64,000 bases of DNA from assembly GCA_948474755.1 (NCBI GenBank), contig CAOLHI010001478.1:682001-746000 (forward strand), given 5' to 3'. Positions 9,202 through 19,715 of this stretch are shown here, in pieces (positions within the stretch are counted from its first letter, which is position 1; the number at the start of each line of letters is the position of its first letter). Source of the stretch: Ctenosaura bakeri. Lineage: Eukaryota > Chordata > Lepidosauria > Squamata > Iguanidae. A program made the position numbers and the translations under genes. The notes under the pieces were generated by a model that saw nothing but the letters and a program-made list of their open reading frames with translations, made no database searches and was not told the DNA's origin.

Positions 9202-9900
9202 TCACCTGTGGCCTCCTTCTTGCTTGGCATCGGAGACCAGCTGGCTAACCTGTCTAAGTGGAGCCACTACTTCCTCTTCATCCCTTTCCACTTCATCTTG
9301 GGCTTCACAAAGGGGTTTCGCTTGTATTCTTTTAATTTCCTTGACGTTTATCTTCTGCCCGATACTAAGGGGGTGTGTGGATCCCCCTTTCAGGTCTGAC
9401 AAGTCAGGATATAGTGCAGGGGGTGATGGCGGCGATGATAGTCGGTTCCAAGTTAAGGATGGGGCTAGCCGGGTTCCCCAGTGGTGCTGCCACTGCCTGC
9501 TCTGCCAGGGCTGGACCTGGGGTTGCCACAATATATGGGGGTGGTGCGCTGGGTTCCTCTGAGGGGGCTATCTAATACTACAGGGTCCCTGCCGAACTCC
9601 TTCCAAGTTTTATCCTTCATCAGCACCATAACTTTACTGCACTGTTCCTTACATTTTGCAAGCCACGGGGGGATTCAGTTACTATAATTCCCATGAATCA
9701 ATATAGGGCTACTGGTCAGAGTGTCCGGGGTTCCCCAGCACCACTGCATACACAGCCCTTATCTTTTCTGGGTCCAAACTTCCTTCTGACGGCCATCCCA
9801 GTTTGAATGATAGCCATTCTACCTCACACAAGTTTCGCAACCTGTGATAATGGGGCTTCTCATTATCTAGACTTGGCCCTCTTCAGGTAAACCAAGGGTT
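9202..9900 (-). pseudogene. gag: Endogenous retroviral gag remnant: matrix and p12-like region
   Basis: Minus-strand gag of gammaretroviral type. A matrix segment near 9834-9690 carries the W-x-S-F-x-x-GWP and AVVLGNPGH phrases of MLV-like matrix. A proline-rich p12-like stretch follows at 9531-9380 with an LYPDL late-domain-like motif. Near 9240 comes a PLRQV phrase such as starts capsid. Stops (TAG near 9711, then several around 9670-9570) break it. Matrix and p12 parts share one frame. The frame ends in TGA at 9204-9202, directly at the join with the NUMA1 segment, which continues in the same frame. Capsid proper and nucleocapsid are absent. I could not fix the start codon. Confidence 0.85.
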
Positions 9901-10820
9901 AATGAGGTGTTGGGGTGAGGTTAAGTTTTGCAGCTTTAAAAATCCATCTCCCCTGTAAAAGCGGGAAGAGGAAAATCCAGAAATCACTCATTCCTAAAGA
10001 GTGGCTTTGTCTGACAAGGGCAGCCAGCCCTGCAACCAAAAATCCCCCTCTCCCCTCCTCCCTGCTGCAAGGAGGAAGAGTAAAGGAAAAAAACTTCGAA
10101 AGCCTGTTTAGACAAACAATGCTGCTTTGCCCACTCCCCCTCCTCCTCCTTGCTTGATTTCTGGCAGGACTCAAAGGGACAGAGAGAGTGAGAACCCAGA
10201 AGCCTGTTTTCTGTAAGTTAACCCTTTCTTGAAGTTTTTCAGCATACTTTGGAGCGGCATTTGTCGACTGCTACCCCTACCCATTTTCCTCCCTGTTGGT
10301 AACAACACACAGTAGGTTGGGGGGATTGGACTGTGGGTAAGGGGTCCCAACAGTCCAACACAACAGGGTTTTAGACAGTCACACACACGCACTGACCCAG
10401 GCACCCGGTCTCTCAACAGTATGCACTACGAACTGCGATGCCAGTCACACTGTCTTTCACCCAAACAACACGGCCATCCTCCTTTTTCTTGTCCTTCTAA
10501 GGAATCCTGCAGTTTCAGTAGCTCCCCTCTGGGGACACTCTACTAGGGCAGGTCCTAAGGGGGTGATCAAGCCCCTCTTCTCCCCATTTCACACACTTTG
10601 CGGGGAGGTACTTACCTAAGGCTGTGTCTATGTTGAATTTCCAAACCGTCCTGAGCTGGCAAACCATTCCCTGGGTCTGATGCCCTCACGAGGAGGACCG
10701 TCCGACAAAATGTCAGGGGCGCCCAAGGTCCCTGTTGGTGGGGCACGGATACCGGGGAAGCGGTGGCTGCTTAAGTGGGCAAAAGGCCCCTCCGATCCTG
10801 GACAAAGAGCCCCCAGAAAA
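9901..10820 (-). other. Proviral 5' leader
   Basis: About 900 bp between the primer-binding site and gag on the minus strand, the usual place of packaging signals. It is C/G- and pyrimidine-rich in blocks and has no clear coding sequence. I cannot point to a specific packaging structure. Confidence 0.6.
10797..10815 (-). promoter_or_regulatory. Primer-binding-site-like sequence (tRNA-Pro type)
   Basis: Five nucleotides inside the 5' LTR, the minus strand reads TGGGGGCTC, then TTT, then GTCCAGGATC. Many gammaretroviruses have TGGGGGCTCGTCC..GGAT here, complementary to the 3' end of proline tRNA. The extra three T residues and one substitution make this copy imperfect. The position next to the LTR supports the call. 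Confidence 0.65.
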
Positions 10821-11102
10821 TGTTGCAGAAAAATAGAGATCGAGACCCAAGGAAAGGAAATTCAAAGTTTATTCAACCGTCTGGAATAGCTTCCAAAGAC
10901 CAAGACCCCCCCCTCATCAATTCACAATGCTTTATACATTTTTTTTGCACAGTGTTATCTTTAGTACAGTGTCATCATGTTCCTACATGGCGTCAGTTCA
11001 AGCTACGAGCTACATACTACAATGGACAATAGACCATTCTGTGGCTGTGCATTCTTTAATGTTGCAAGTAGAAATCTACTCTACTTTGTTTCATCTTTCT
11101 CA
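10821..11102 (-). mobile_element. 5' LTR of minus-strand provirus
   Basis: 282 bp, TGTTGCAGAA...TCTTTCTCA on the plus strand, repeat partner of 4861-5149. On the minus strand it contains AATAAA (plus-strand TTTATT at about 10869), a poly(A) signal. The primer-binding site and leader lie to its left, which makes it the 5' LTR. I do not see a clear TATA box. Confidence 0.9.
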
Positions 11103-11106
11103 GGGC
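11103..11106. repeat. Target-site duplication of provirus, right copy (GGGC)
   Basis: Matches the four bases at 4857-4860 and directly follows the CA end of the right LTR. Confidence 0.85.
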
Positions 11107-12229
11107 CATTAAGAGCTGGCAGTCTTTCAGATATTGAAAATAGAGGAAGAGGAATACTGGGAGTGGAATTCATTCAGTTCTTGGGATAGCTCCCAACTTT
11201 GAGATGGCCTTTGGAAGGGTGTGCATCTCCCAAAACATCCCATCCTGCAAACCCTGTTTCAGATCAATGCCTGTGTCAATCCACAATGACAGCCTCCCAT
11301 CACAGGTCCAGCGCATCAAGTTGACGCTTGAGTCACCAGAATTGGCTCAGCGATACTACAGCCCCTAGCCAATTGCCTTTTGAGTTGCTTAATTGTGTAA
11401 CTCATGAGAAAAGGGGCCATTTTGTCATGAATTGAGGTTTGTTTTTTTAAAACTGAGTTCTTTTCTTTCCCCCCACCATCATTCAAACAAAAATATTTTG
11501 TTTCTATGCAAAAGAGGGTCAGCTTTTCTGACAGCAACTGGGCAATGCAAGGAATGTGATGGGTATGTGCAACTTTTATGCACACACAATTATCCCTGAG
11601 GTCCTGTTCCACACCTATCTGCAAGATAGAATACTAGCCAAAGAGAGAAAGAAACTGCAAAACAACCTGTATTTAGAGCAAGGAACAGCTGGGGAACAAA
11701 AGGGTAGATGTGCTTGGTTAAGCAAGGGAAAGGAGATTTATCTCTGCAGATAGCAGCTCTGGCAAAAGCAAAATAACCTAATAATGTCATGACTGATTTG
11801 CAGCAGTTTTCTGGGCCCAGAGAGACAAGTTCCCCCAAATATTCAGCCCGTGGTGTAAAACAGGAAAGAGCCTGACAGCTGTTGTGTGAAAATACTTTGC
11901 TGTTCCTCTATGGGTTAACTCACTCAAAAGAGAGTCCTCACAGGTCAGTGGATAAAAATCTCTTATAAGTAGGAGAGGGAGGAGTGGGAGGGCAAAGTGC
12001 TTTAGACTAACTGCACAGCAACATTAAAATGTACTGCATTTCAAACAGACCCATGCTTTCCTGGCTCCTCCAGAAAACAGTTTGAAGGCAATGCTGGCTT
12101 TAAACCCCAATGGCACACATGCTAGAGGTCCCTGAGAAACTGTAATTTAAATAAACAAACAAGGAAAATATCTTCCAAAGCAGTGGTTTTCAAGGACTAG
12201 AATCCTGCACGAGGAGGCAAGAGTGTACA
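11107..12229. other. Intergenic stretch, no gene seen
   Basis: Mostly unique-looking sequence. I find no exon, SINE, LINE or RNA gene with confidence. Confidence 0.4.
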
Positions 12230-12416
12230 GCCATTTCTGCCCTTTATTATTCTACTTTCAACTTCCTGTGGAATTCTGGAATTTGTAGTTTATTGAGGCC
12301 AAAGAACTCTCTGGCTGAGAATTCTAAAGGCCTCTTCCTAAACTACAAACCCCAGGGTTCCATAGGATGTTGAAAGTGGAATAATAGCACTATAACAGTG
12401 TAGTGCAGAAATGGCT
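12230..12416. repeat. Palindromic MITE, family P, copy 2
   Basis: Left arm GCCATTTCTGCCCTTTATTA and TTCAACTTCCTGTGGAATTC; right arm CCATAGGATGTTGAAAGTGG, CACTATAACAGTGTAGTGCA, GAAATGGC. The two arms meet around a short AT-rich centre (AGAACTCTCTGGCTGAGAAT). Confidence 0.8.
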
Positions 12417-14030
12417 TAAAGGTATACCCTGTTTCCCCTAACGCCTCTTCTAGAACTCACTTGGCTCTTGTGCCCCCTCCCAAAATAGCCATTTAGTAGC
12501 TGGTGGAGAGCAGAGGATAGAGAGTGCCTGGCTATGTCTTATAGCCCAATGCACAAAAAAATGAGGTACACATGCTATCAGCAAAAACGTAATTGTCTTC
12601 CATCAGCTGGCAATCACTGGCACAAACAGCAACTATAGCACTGAAACCAGATGTGGAAGTGAACAACCCCAAAATGATGGCAACAGTGCATGTTTCAGCC
12701 TATCAAAATGCTGGGGGGATAGTTGCTCAACACTGCAGAGAGCCAGCTAGCTAGATTGCTCAGCTATGCAGTATTATGAATGCACTCACTGTTTATGATG
12801 GGTCTAGATCAACCAGTTAAATCCTTCAGGGTCAGCACCAGCAATTAAATCTTCCTTGAGCTATCCGATTAAAATATGAAGGAGCCAATCTCTCCCCTCA
12901 CCCCCCCCTTGCAGCTCCCACTCCCATGTTTGTGTAAGGGGAGAAAATAATAAAGCTGCCTGATTTTCAGTCACATCACATACACATACCTCTCCCCCGC
13001 CCCAACACACTGCCCTGTTTTAAAGCTATTTGCTAGATAGTGCTAATAAAGCCCACAATGCCACCCAAGAGGACTCTCTGGTCTCGCTGCAAAAAGATTC
13101 ATGAATTCATTGCTGTTGTGTAGCACTCACTTCTCAAACCCGGATGAATATTTTATGTGCTGGGAATTCCACATTCTACATAATGTAGAGAACAGGATAA
13201 CTTGAAAGATTAACACAACATCCCCTTAGGGAAAGACTTTCAGTGGGCTTTGGTGTCAGCAAGATGTGTCAATGCTTCATTTAAAGCTGTACCAGGTGCA
13301 TGATCTGATTATAATAACTGGCTGGGGTTGCCAATTGTGTTGCAGGAAACAAAGTAGAATTAGTGCAAGCAATTGCTTTTTTCAGAGGAAGAAAATGCAT
13401 CTTTCTAGCCTGCAGTGCAGTCACACAGAAATGCACAATAAATGCTCTGGAATCATGTGACAAATGCCATATTCCTAGAGGAACTCCTCCACCACCCCCA
13501 TTCTCTGCTCCACATCATTCTGGCCACAGCTATAGAGACTGTTTATTATTAATTTTAGTATAGAATACAATAAGAATTGGGTATTGCAGATTAAGATTGC
13601 TAGGTAACAATTAAGTTTCCTTTCTAAAATAATAATAATAATGATACCTGATAAGCAAGGTAGAATTGATATTTATAATCTACTTAGAATTTAATTATTA
13701 ACTAATTTTGTAAGCTTAGACCTGCTATGAAAATAAATAATAGGCAATACGTATTAATGTAAATTTTATTTTAGGATCTAATGGTTAGTTTGTTAGTGTA
13801 TAACCATTCACTGTTGGTAACAGGGGCAGAATCAATTTTTAGATATGCATAGTTAGTTGTTGCATAGTTTAATAACTGTTAGTCATATTAGTTTTTTCAG
13901 TTTTGTCTTTCATTTCTTTAATATTGTACTGTTCCATTGCTTAGTTCAGTTTAGTTCTATAGCTTATGTTTTTTGTAGTGTTATTGTGTGTGCTTTTTTT
14001 CTGCTATTGTTCTTTTCTTTTTATTCAAAA
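12417..14030. other. Intergenic stretch, no gene seen
   Basis: AT-rich from about 13560 to 14030. No coding sequence or classified repeat recognised. A short C-run near 12899-12907 and an AAT microsatellite at 13629-13643 are the only low-complexity marks. Confidence 0.4.
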
Positions 14031-14032
14031 TA

Positions 14033-14402
14033 GTTCGCCCTCCCCACATTTGTGTGTTTGTCCTTTGCAAATTTGATTATTTGCGAGGTGCCCATTTGCC
14101 TCCTCCCGTTCTCCCCCTCCCAAGCGCACTACCTTCCCTCCCCTCCACTCCTGCCTGCCCTGCACGGGTGGGCAAAATGAAGGCAAGGCAGGCGGGCAAC
14201 AGGCAGAAGACTGGAGGGGGAAAGGTTTTTTCCCTCTGTGCCCTCTTGCCTTTCTGCCCAATGGGCTGTGGAAAGAAGGCAGGGGGAGGGGGAGGGGGAG
14301 GGAGGGAGGGAGCAGCACTCAGTTGGAGGGAGTTATTCACAGTTTTTTGACTTTCACAAGGGTTCTGCACCCCAAACCCTCACAAAAGTTGAGAGACAAG
14401 TG
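14033..14402. mobile_element. Pogo/Tigger-like non-autonomous element, copy 1
   Basis: Starts TA-GTTCGCCCTCCCCACATTTG and ends CACAAAAGTTGAGAGACAAG-TG-TA. The ends are imperfect inverted repeats (CCTC..CACATTTG against CTTTTGTGAGGGTTTGGGG) beside TA dinucleotides. Related copies lie at 17.93 and 23.79 kb and a half copy at 15.0 kb. The CAGT.G.CCCTC-like ends with a TA target match the TcMar-Tigger group. No transposase is present; the inside is G/A- and C-rich filler. Confidence 0.55.
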
Positions 14403-14423
14403 TAAAAATATTGAATTAAAAAA

Positions 14424-14985
14424 CATAGAATCGTAGAATCATAGAGTTGGAAGAGACAGGGGCCATCGAGTCCAACCCCCGGCTATGCAGGAACACCCAT
14501 CAAAGCATTCCCAACAGATGACCATCCAGCCTCTGCTTAAAAACCTCCAAAGAAGGAGACTCAACCACACTCCAAGGCAGCATATTCCACTGCCGGACAG
14601 CTCTGACCATCAGGAAGTTCTGCCTGAGGTTCAAGTGGAACCTCCTTTCCTGCAGCTTGAATCCATTGCTCCTTGTCCTAGTCTCTGGATCAGTAGAGAA
14701 CAAGCTTGCTCCCTCCTCAACATGACATCCCTTCAAATATTTAAACCTGACTATCATGTCCTCTCTTAGCCTTCTCTTCTGCAGACTAAACATATCCAAC
14801 TCCCTAAGGCGTTCTCATAGGGCATGGCTTCCAGACCCTTCACCATTTTGGTCACCCTCCTCTGGACATGTTCTAGCTTGTCGACATCCTTCTTGAATTG
14901 AGGTTCCCAGAACTGGACACAGTATTCCAAATGAGGCCTAACCAATGCAGAATAGAGTGGTACTCTGGCCACAGCCTCACATGGC
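14424..14985 (-). mobile_element. CR1 LINE, 3' end
   Basis: On the minus strand it encodes the end of a CR1 reverse transcriptase: [31 protein letters not shown], then RRLREDMI and NLRQNFLMVRAVRQWN, with SPSLEVFKQRLDG near the end. The 3' tail at the left holds the CR1 TAGAATCATAGA type repeat (14427-14450). Stops and a frame change break it. It is 5'-truncated at about 14985, where sequence related to a pogo-like element resumes. Confidence 0.9.
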
Positions 14986-15002
14986 AAAAATGTATTCCAT
15001 AT

Positions 15003-15260
15003 ACCCAAGGAAGGAAATAGGTGACAGAGATGAACTATAGGGCCACCAAGCTGACCCACCCCTTTCCCTCTGTTTTCCCTGACCTGGTTTGAACCCTGGG
15101 TGTCCATTCCCCACCATGCCTCAGCCCCCTTCCTGCAGACACACGCACCCATTTTAACATTTGTGATTTTTACACTTTTGCGATATTTTGTGATTTTCCC
15201 CACTTTTGCAAGGGTTCTGCATCCCCTAACCCAAGCAAATGTGAAGGGTCAACTGCAGTA
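15003..15260. mobile_element. Pogo/Tigger-like element, right half, copy 2
   Basis: Matches the right half of the copy at 23788-24268: CTGACCTGGTTTGAACCCTG, ACACACGCACCCATTTTAAC, and the end CAAGCAAATGTGAAGGGTCA-ACTG. The left half is missing where the CR1 fragment abuts it. Confidence 0.55.
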
Positions 15261-16610
15261 GACAATTTCCCTCATCTCAAAGCTTCATAATCTTGTCTCA
15301 GAGCATTGTCTTGAATGTGTCAGAATTGAATGTGTCAGAATCTTTCAGTATTTTCCAAAAGTTTTTTCACCCCCATTGGGCTCTAGACTGGCTGTTTTGT
15401 GCTGAAACTTTCAGATTAAAAAAAAAAAAAGTTTGGAACTTGTCACTCTTTGGTAAAGTGGGGTGATTGTGACGTTAAAGCCCAGTAAGAACAGACATTG
15501 ACAGAAGAATAGCAAAAGAGAGAAGGAGATCAAATAGCCATAAGGTATTTTTCTAGTGCTTTGTCAGCCCAGTGGGAACAATCTCAAATTAATTACTAAC
15601 TGCCCACCCAGCCTATGAGGGCAGTTTCCAGTAAGCACTGTATACAAACTTTATAAGCTGTACACTAAATCCCCTGCCATGGGGGCTCCCCAGCATTGGC
15701 TGCTCTTTGTGGAAGCAAAATGACTGAATGATATTGTCGCACTGCTGTATTTTGTGAAAATGGAGCCATCCGTTTGAATTTGCTGCTAATAGAACAGCTT
15801 GAGACATTTGGGCTTAATATGAAAGGTCTAGAGTCTAAACAAACAAGCATAGATGGAAAGGAGCAGCTACAACGGAAGGCTGGTTCAAAATAAAAACAGA
15901 AAACCATCATACTGCCAGCAGGCATCAGAAAGAAAGAGGAAAAAGGATCCAGAAAGTGCAACTCACAGTTGAGCAGTTGGGCAAAAATCTGTAGTGTGTT
16001 ACGTTACAATGCTCAACACCACATTTGCGTTACCAAGGGCCTTTTTTAATTATTATTTTCAAATGTTGATCATTTATGAAGGGAATTGTCAGAGTGCATT
16101 CTCATCTTGGGTATTTATATATTCTCTGTCATCTCTCTGTGGGGCAACCGGGAAATGAGCATTGCTGCAGACATTCAAGCAATGCAGGTGGAGCCCTCAT
16201 CAAACCTGTGGGGCTTTATAATCCATTATCTACCAATTTGTCTAAATAGATTTGTTCACACTGTTCCAGCAGCTGACCAGCTGTGTGGAGAAAAAGACTT
16301 TTAACAGAACATTTTATTTTTAAAAAATCTATTTTAAACCTATTGTTAACTAGCTTCAACACTATAATCATTGAATTATGCTTTTTGCAATATGTATTTC
16401 TGATCGTTTCTGGTTTTGTTTGTTGTTGCATTTATCTTATTTTATTTCTCCCTTCACCTGGTTTACTGGAACCTATTGTGAGCCTTTTCTGAGCATTAGT
16501 CTTGATACAAAGGCTGGGGGCAGGGGAATAAAATCAATTAATTAATATAAATGTACCTTTTGGAACAGAATACATAAAAATAGCTAAATATATAAATGCA
16601 ATTATATTAG
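15261..16610. other. Intergenic stretch, no gene seen
   Basis: No exon or classified repeat recognised. A short poly(A) run at about 15418-15431 is the only landmark. Confidence 0.35.
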
Positions 16611-16611
16611 G

Positions 16612-16733
16612 GGTGGGTAACGGTGATCCTTCAGATGTTTTTGTACTACAAATCCCATAATTCCTCTCCACTGGCCATGCTGATCAGAGCTGCTGGGAGT
16701 TGTGTACCAAAAACAGCTGAAGGCCTTAGTTGC
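16612..16733. repeat. Short foldback element (hAT-like), copy 1
   Basis: Imperfect palindrome: GATCCTTCAGATGTTTTTGT, ACTACAAATCCCATAATTCC on the left answered by GGGAGTTGTGTACCAAAAAC, AGCTGAAGGCC on the right. Related foldbacks occur at 22.54, 29.14 and 55.30 kb. The arms resemble widespread hAT-type MITEs of amniotes; superfamily not proven here. Confidence 0.5.
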
Positions 16734-16734
16734 C

Positions 16735-16872
16735 CCATACCATATCATCCAGCTGTCTCAATTTGACAGAAATACACCCAATTTTGTGTTGTCCCATTTT
16801 TTTTCAGCTGCTTTTAAAATGTCCTAGTTTCTCTCTACTCTTCCCACTTTCCCCCTTTGTTTACTATAATGT
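16735..16872 (+). repeat. Unclassified interspersed repeat R3, fragment
   Basis: Shares CAGCTGCTTTTAAAATGTCC, TAGTTTCTC and surrounding text with the longer copies at 41.68 and 45.34 kb. Only the left third is present. Confidence 0.55.
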
Positions 16873-16884
16873 CCTTCTGCATTG

Positions 16885-17930
16885 CTGGGATGGGACTTGG
16901 AGGCAGGGTTTATAGTGGCTCCATTCCTTACTGAAAGGGCACATTCAGATGGTGCTGGGGGACTTTTACTCAACCACCTGGCCATTAGACTGCAGGGACC
17001 TTCAAGACTTGGTTCTGTACCCCATGCTATTTTACATATAAATGAAATTGCTGACAGAGGTTGTCTAGAATTTTGGTTCAGTGCCATCAGTTTGCAGATG
17101 ACACCCCACAATAGTATTCCTTTCCCCCACAAGCCAAGGAAGTTCTTTTTTTAATCTTAAACTGGTGCCTGTCATCAGTAATAGACTGGATTAGAGTGAA
17201 CATATTGAAATTTAATCCAGGCAAGACAGAATTGCTCTTGGTCAATTGAAAGGCAATTCAGGGAATAGGAATTCAGCCTGTGCTATATGGGCTTACACTC
17301 CCCCTGAAGATGCAGGTCCACAGCTTGGATGTGCTCCTGGATTCAACTGTGAGCCTGGAAGCTCAGGTTTCAACAGGGACAAGGAATCCATTTGCACAGT
17401 TAAAGCTTCTACACCAGCTGCACCTATTCCTTGAGACATCAGATCTGGTCATGGTGACAGATGCCATAGTTGCATCCTGGTTGGATTACTGTAACACAGT
17501 CTACTTGGGGCTGCTTTTGAAGAGTGTTCAGAAATGTCAGCTAGTCCAAAGAGCTGCAGCCAGATTGCTAATTGGGGCTGGCTGCAGGGAACATACAGCT
17601 CCCTTGTTTCAACAGTTTCACTGGCTGGGGCACAATTCAAAGTGCTTGTTTTGACCTATAAAACCATATATGGGTCAGGCCCAGGTTGTTTGAAGGAGTG
17701 TTTTTTTTCCCTTATGAACCAGCCTGTGCTTTGAGATCTCTGGGAAAGCTCTGATTGTTGTCCCACCAAAGGTATATCTGGTGGGAATATGAAAAAAGGG
17801 CCTTCTCAGTGAGTGGCTGTCCCCAGGCTCTGGATTTCCCCTCCCAGAGAACTTAGATTGGACCCTCTCTACTTTCTTTCTGACAACAAGTAAAGACTTT
17901 TCTGTTTAGACTGGTATTTAATGATTGACT
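16885..17930 (+). mobile_element. L2-type LINE, C-terminal reverse transcriptase fragment
   Basis: On the plus strand the broken frame encodes FADDTQ-region text near 17080-17110 (CAGTTTGCAGATGACACC), then VASWLDYCNTVYLGL at 17470-17520, QLVQRAAARLLIGA near 17540-17575 and FKVLVLTYKTIYGSGPG near 17635-17690. The order and phrases are those of L2/CR1-clade reverse transcriptase ends. Frameshifts are frequent. The 5' part is missing. Confidence 0.85.
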
Positions 17931-17933
17931 GTA

Positions 17934-18422
17934 CAGTCCTCCCCCCCATTTGTGGGTTTGACCTTCATGAATTTGATTGTTTGTGACATGCATGCATGCC
18001 TTTCCCTCCATTCTCTGGGTCCCATTTTCTTGCATTTTTCTAAGCATGGAGAAGGAAGATGAGCACACCAGGCAAAAGGCAAAGGAATGAGGGGGGAAGT
18101 ACATATGCACCTTCCTTCTCCCCTCTGAAGCTCCCCCCTCATTCCCTTAACTCTGGCCCCTGAGCTGAGAACACATGCAGAGGCAAAAGGCAAGGAAATT
18201 GGGGGAGGGAGAGGCACACATGTACCTTCCTTCTCCCCTCCACAGCTCCCTGATCCCATTCCCTTGCCTCTGGCCCTAGTGCAGAGAAGGAAGGTTCACG
18301 CACCAAGGCAAAAGGAAAGGGAATGAAAGGGGGATCACGGGGGGGGAGGGAGTTATTCATTGTTTTTCCACTTTCACAAGGGCTCTGTGCCCCAAACTCT
18401 TATGAAAGTGGAGAGGCTACTG
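17934..18422. mobile_element. Pogo/Tigger-like non-autonomous element, copy 3
   Basis: Begins TA-CAGTCCTCCCCCCCATTTG and ends TATGAAAGTGGAGAGGCTACTG-TA, with imperfect inverted ends beside TA. Internally it contains two near-repeats of about 110 bp (GGCAAAAGGCAAAGGAATGA type), which made the copy longer. Confidence 0.55.
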
Positions 18423-18594
18423 TATAAGGCCTGTCCCACCAAAATAATGTGCTGGATCTTCCCAGCTATTGTTCTAGTAATACTGCTCATACTAGTTCAT
18501 ATTAGTTCTCGTGCTATACATCTTATGCTCACACTAGGTTATACTAGGTTATATTCTGTATTTCAAAGTTATATGGCTAGATCAAAAAGCTGAC

Positions 18595-18722
18595 AACTGG
18601 ATAATCTGCCCTTCACCATCCAGCTTATGTTTTCTTCCTCATTAGTAACTTTTCCCCTCTTGACCACACTGTAATTGCTTGGCCACATATGCCCTGGTTT
18701 GTATCTGTGAAACATTAGAGGA
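18595..18722 (+). repeat. Unclassified interspersed repeat R3, right end
   Basis: TTCCTCATTAGTAACTTTTC, CCCTCTTGACCACACTGTAA, TTGCTTGGCCACATATGCCC match the right end of the R3 copies at 27.7 and 41.7 kb. Confidence 0.6.
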
Positions 18723-18920
18723 CAACATTGACTAACACCATATGCCAAAGGGCCAATCCAACCAGAGTTAAGCATTTTAAAACCAATGGATTCAATGGAA
18801 GAGTTATGCACACACTAATGTGTCTCACTTTCACATTAGAATTCGAGAATATTTAACTTGGGCCACATTGTGCCCCAAGGGTAGCTCACCATATGTTCTT
18901 CAACATTTAAAATATTTCAT

Positions 18921-19715
18921 TTGCTGAGCTCTGACAGATATCTACACAAAAGCTCCAACCATCACCCAGGACCAAAAAAGGAGCACAATAAAACTCTGGT
19001 AGACCGCGCAAAAAGAATATGTGAACCCCATGTCCTGAAAGATGAACTGAACCATTTAAACTGGGCTCAACAGGACAATGGTTACTCTGGTTCAGACATC
19101 AGGAAAGCCTCTAGACTTGGGGGAAAACACAGCAGTGAAGATAAGCAGCCAACCAAAGGGAATGTGTTTTTACCATACATTAAAGGGATCACTGACCGTA
19201 TAGAGAAACTGATGAAGAAACATAACCTCCAAACAATATACAGACCAACCAAGAAAATTCAAATGCTATGCTCAGCAAAGGACAAGAGGGATCCTCTAAT
19301 TTCTGTGAGAGTTTACTGCATACCTTGCAGCTGTGGGCAGGTCTACATAGGGACTACAAAACGCAGCATCCAAACACAAATCAAAGAACACGAAAGACAC
19401 TGCAGACTGATCCACCCAGAAAAATCAGCAGTAGCAGAACATGTTATAAACCAACCTGGACACAGAATGCTTTTTGAAAGCACAGAAATTCTGGACCATT
19501 CTGACAACTACTATGTCAGACTACACAGAGAGGCCATTGAAATCCATAAACTCATGGACAATTTCAACAGGAAAGAAGAAACTCGGAAAGTAAACAAGAT
19601 TTGGCTACCAGTACTGAAGAACACTAAAATCAAGACTCTGGAAGGCCCTCTACAGGGGACAATACAATGGATTGCTAATGTACTTAACACACTGTTATGC
19701 ATATCCCCTGACTAA
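18921..19715 (+). CDS. GIY-YIG endonuclease domain frame of a Penelope-like element
   Basis: 264 codons with no internal stop. The Met start is only the first ATG in the open stretch; element similarity begins a few codons earlier (SSDRYLHK phrase). The conserved Tyr-x-x-Pro-Cys...Tyr-Ile-Gly pair, the Arg of TKRSI, the His of KEH and the Glu of EAIEIHK are all present. A lone endonuclease of a selfish element is expected to be inert here. Confidence 0.6.
   Translation: MLSSDRYLHKSSNHHPGPKKEHNKTLVDRAKRICEPHVLKDELNHLNWAQQDNGYSGSDIRKASRLGGKHSSEDKQPTKGNVFLPYIKGITDRIEKLMKKHNLQTIYRPTKKIQMLCSAKDKRDPLISVRVYCIPCSCGQVYIGTTKRSIQTQIKEHERHCRLIHPEKSAVAEHVINQPGHRMLFESTEILDHSDNYYVRLHREAIEIHKLMDNFNRKEETRKVNKIWLPVLKNTKIKTLEGPLQGTIQWIANVLNTLLCISPD

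Noticed and set aside
7499..9399. Long plus-strand open frames across 7.5-9.4 kb (up to 295 codons)
   Set aside because: They are antisense shadows of the GC-rich coiled-coil coding sequence and have no protein-like motif.
14033..14402. Proline-rich or glycine-rich protein on either strand at 14.0-14.4 kb
   Set aside because: Low-complexity filler of a non-autonomous DNA transposon; frames are not shared with other copies.
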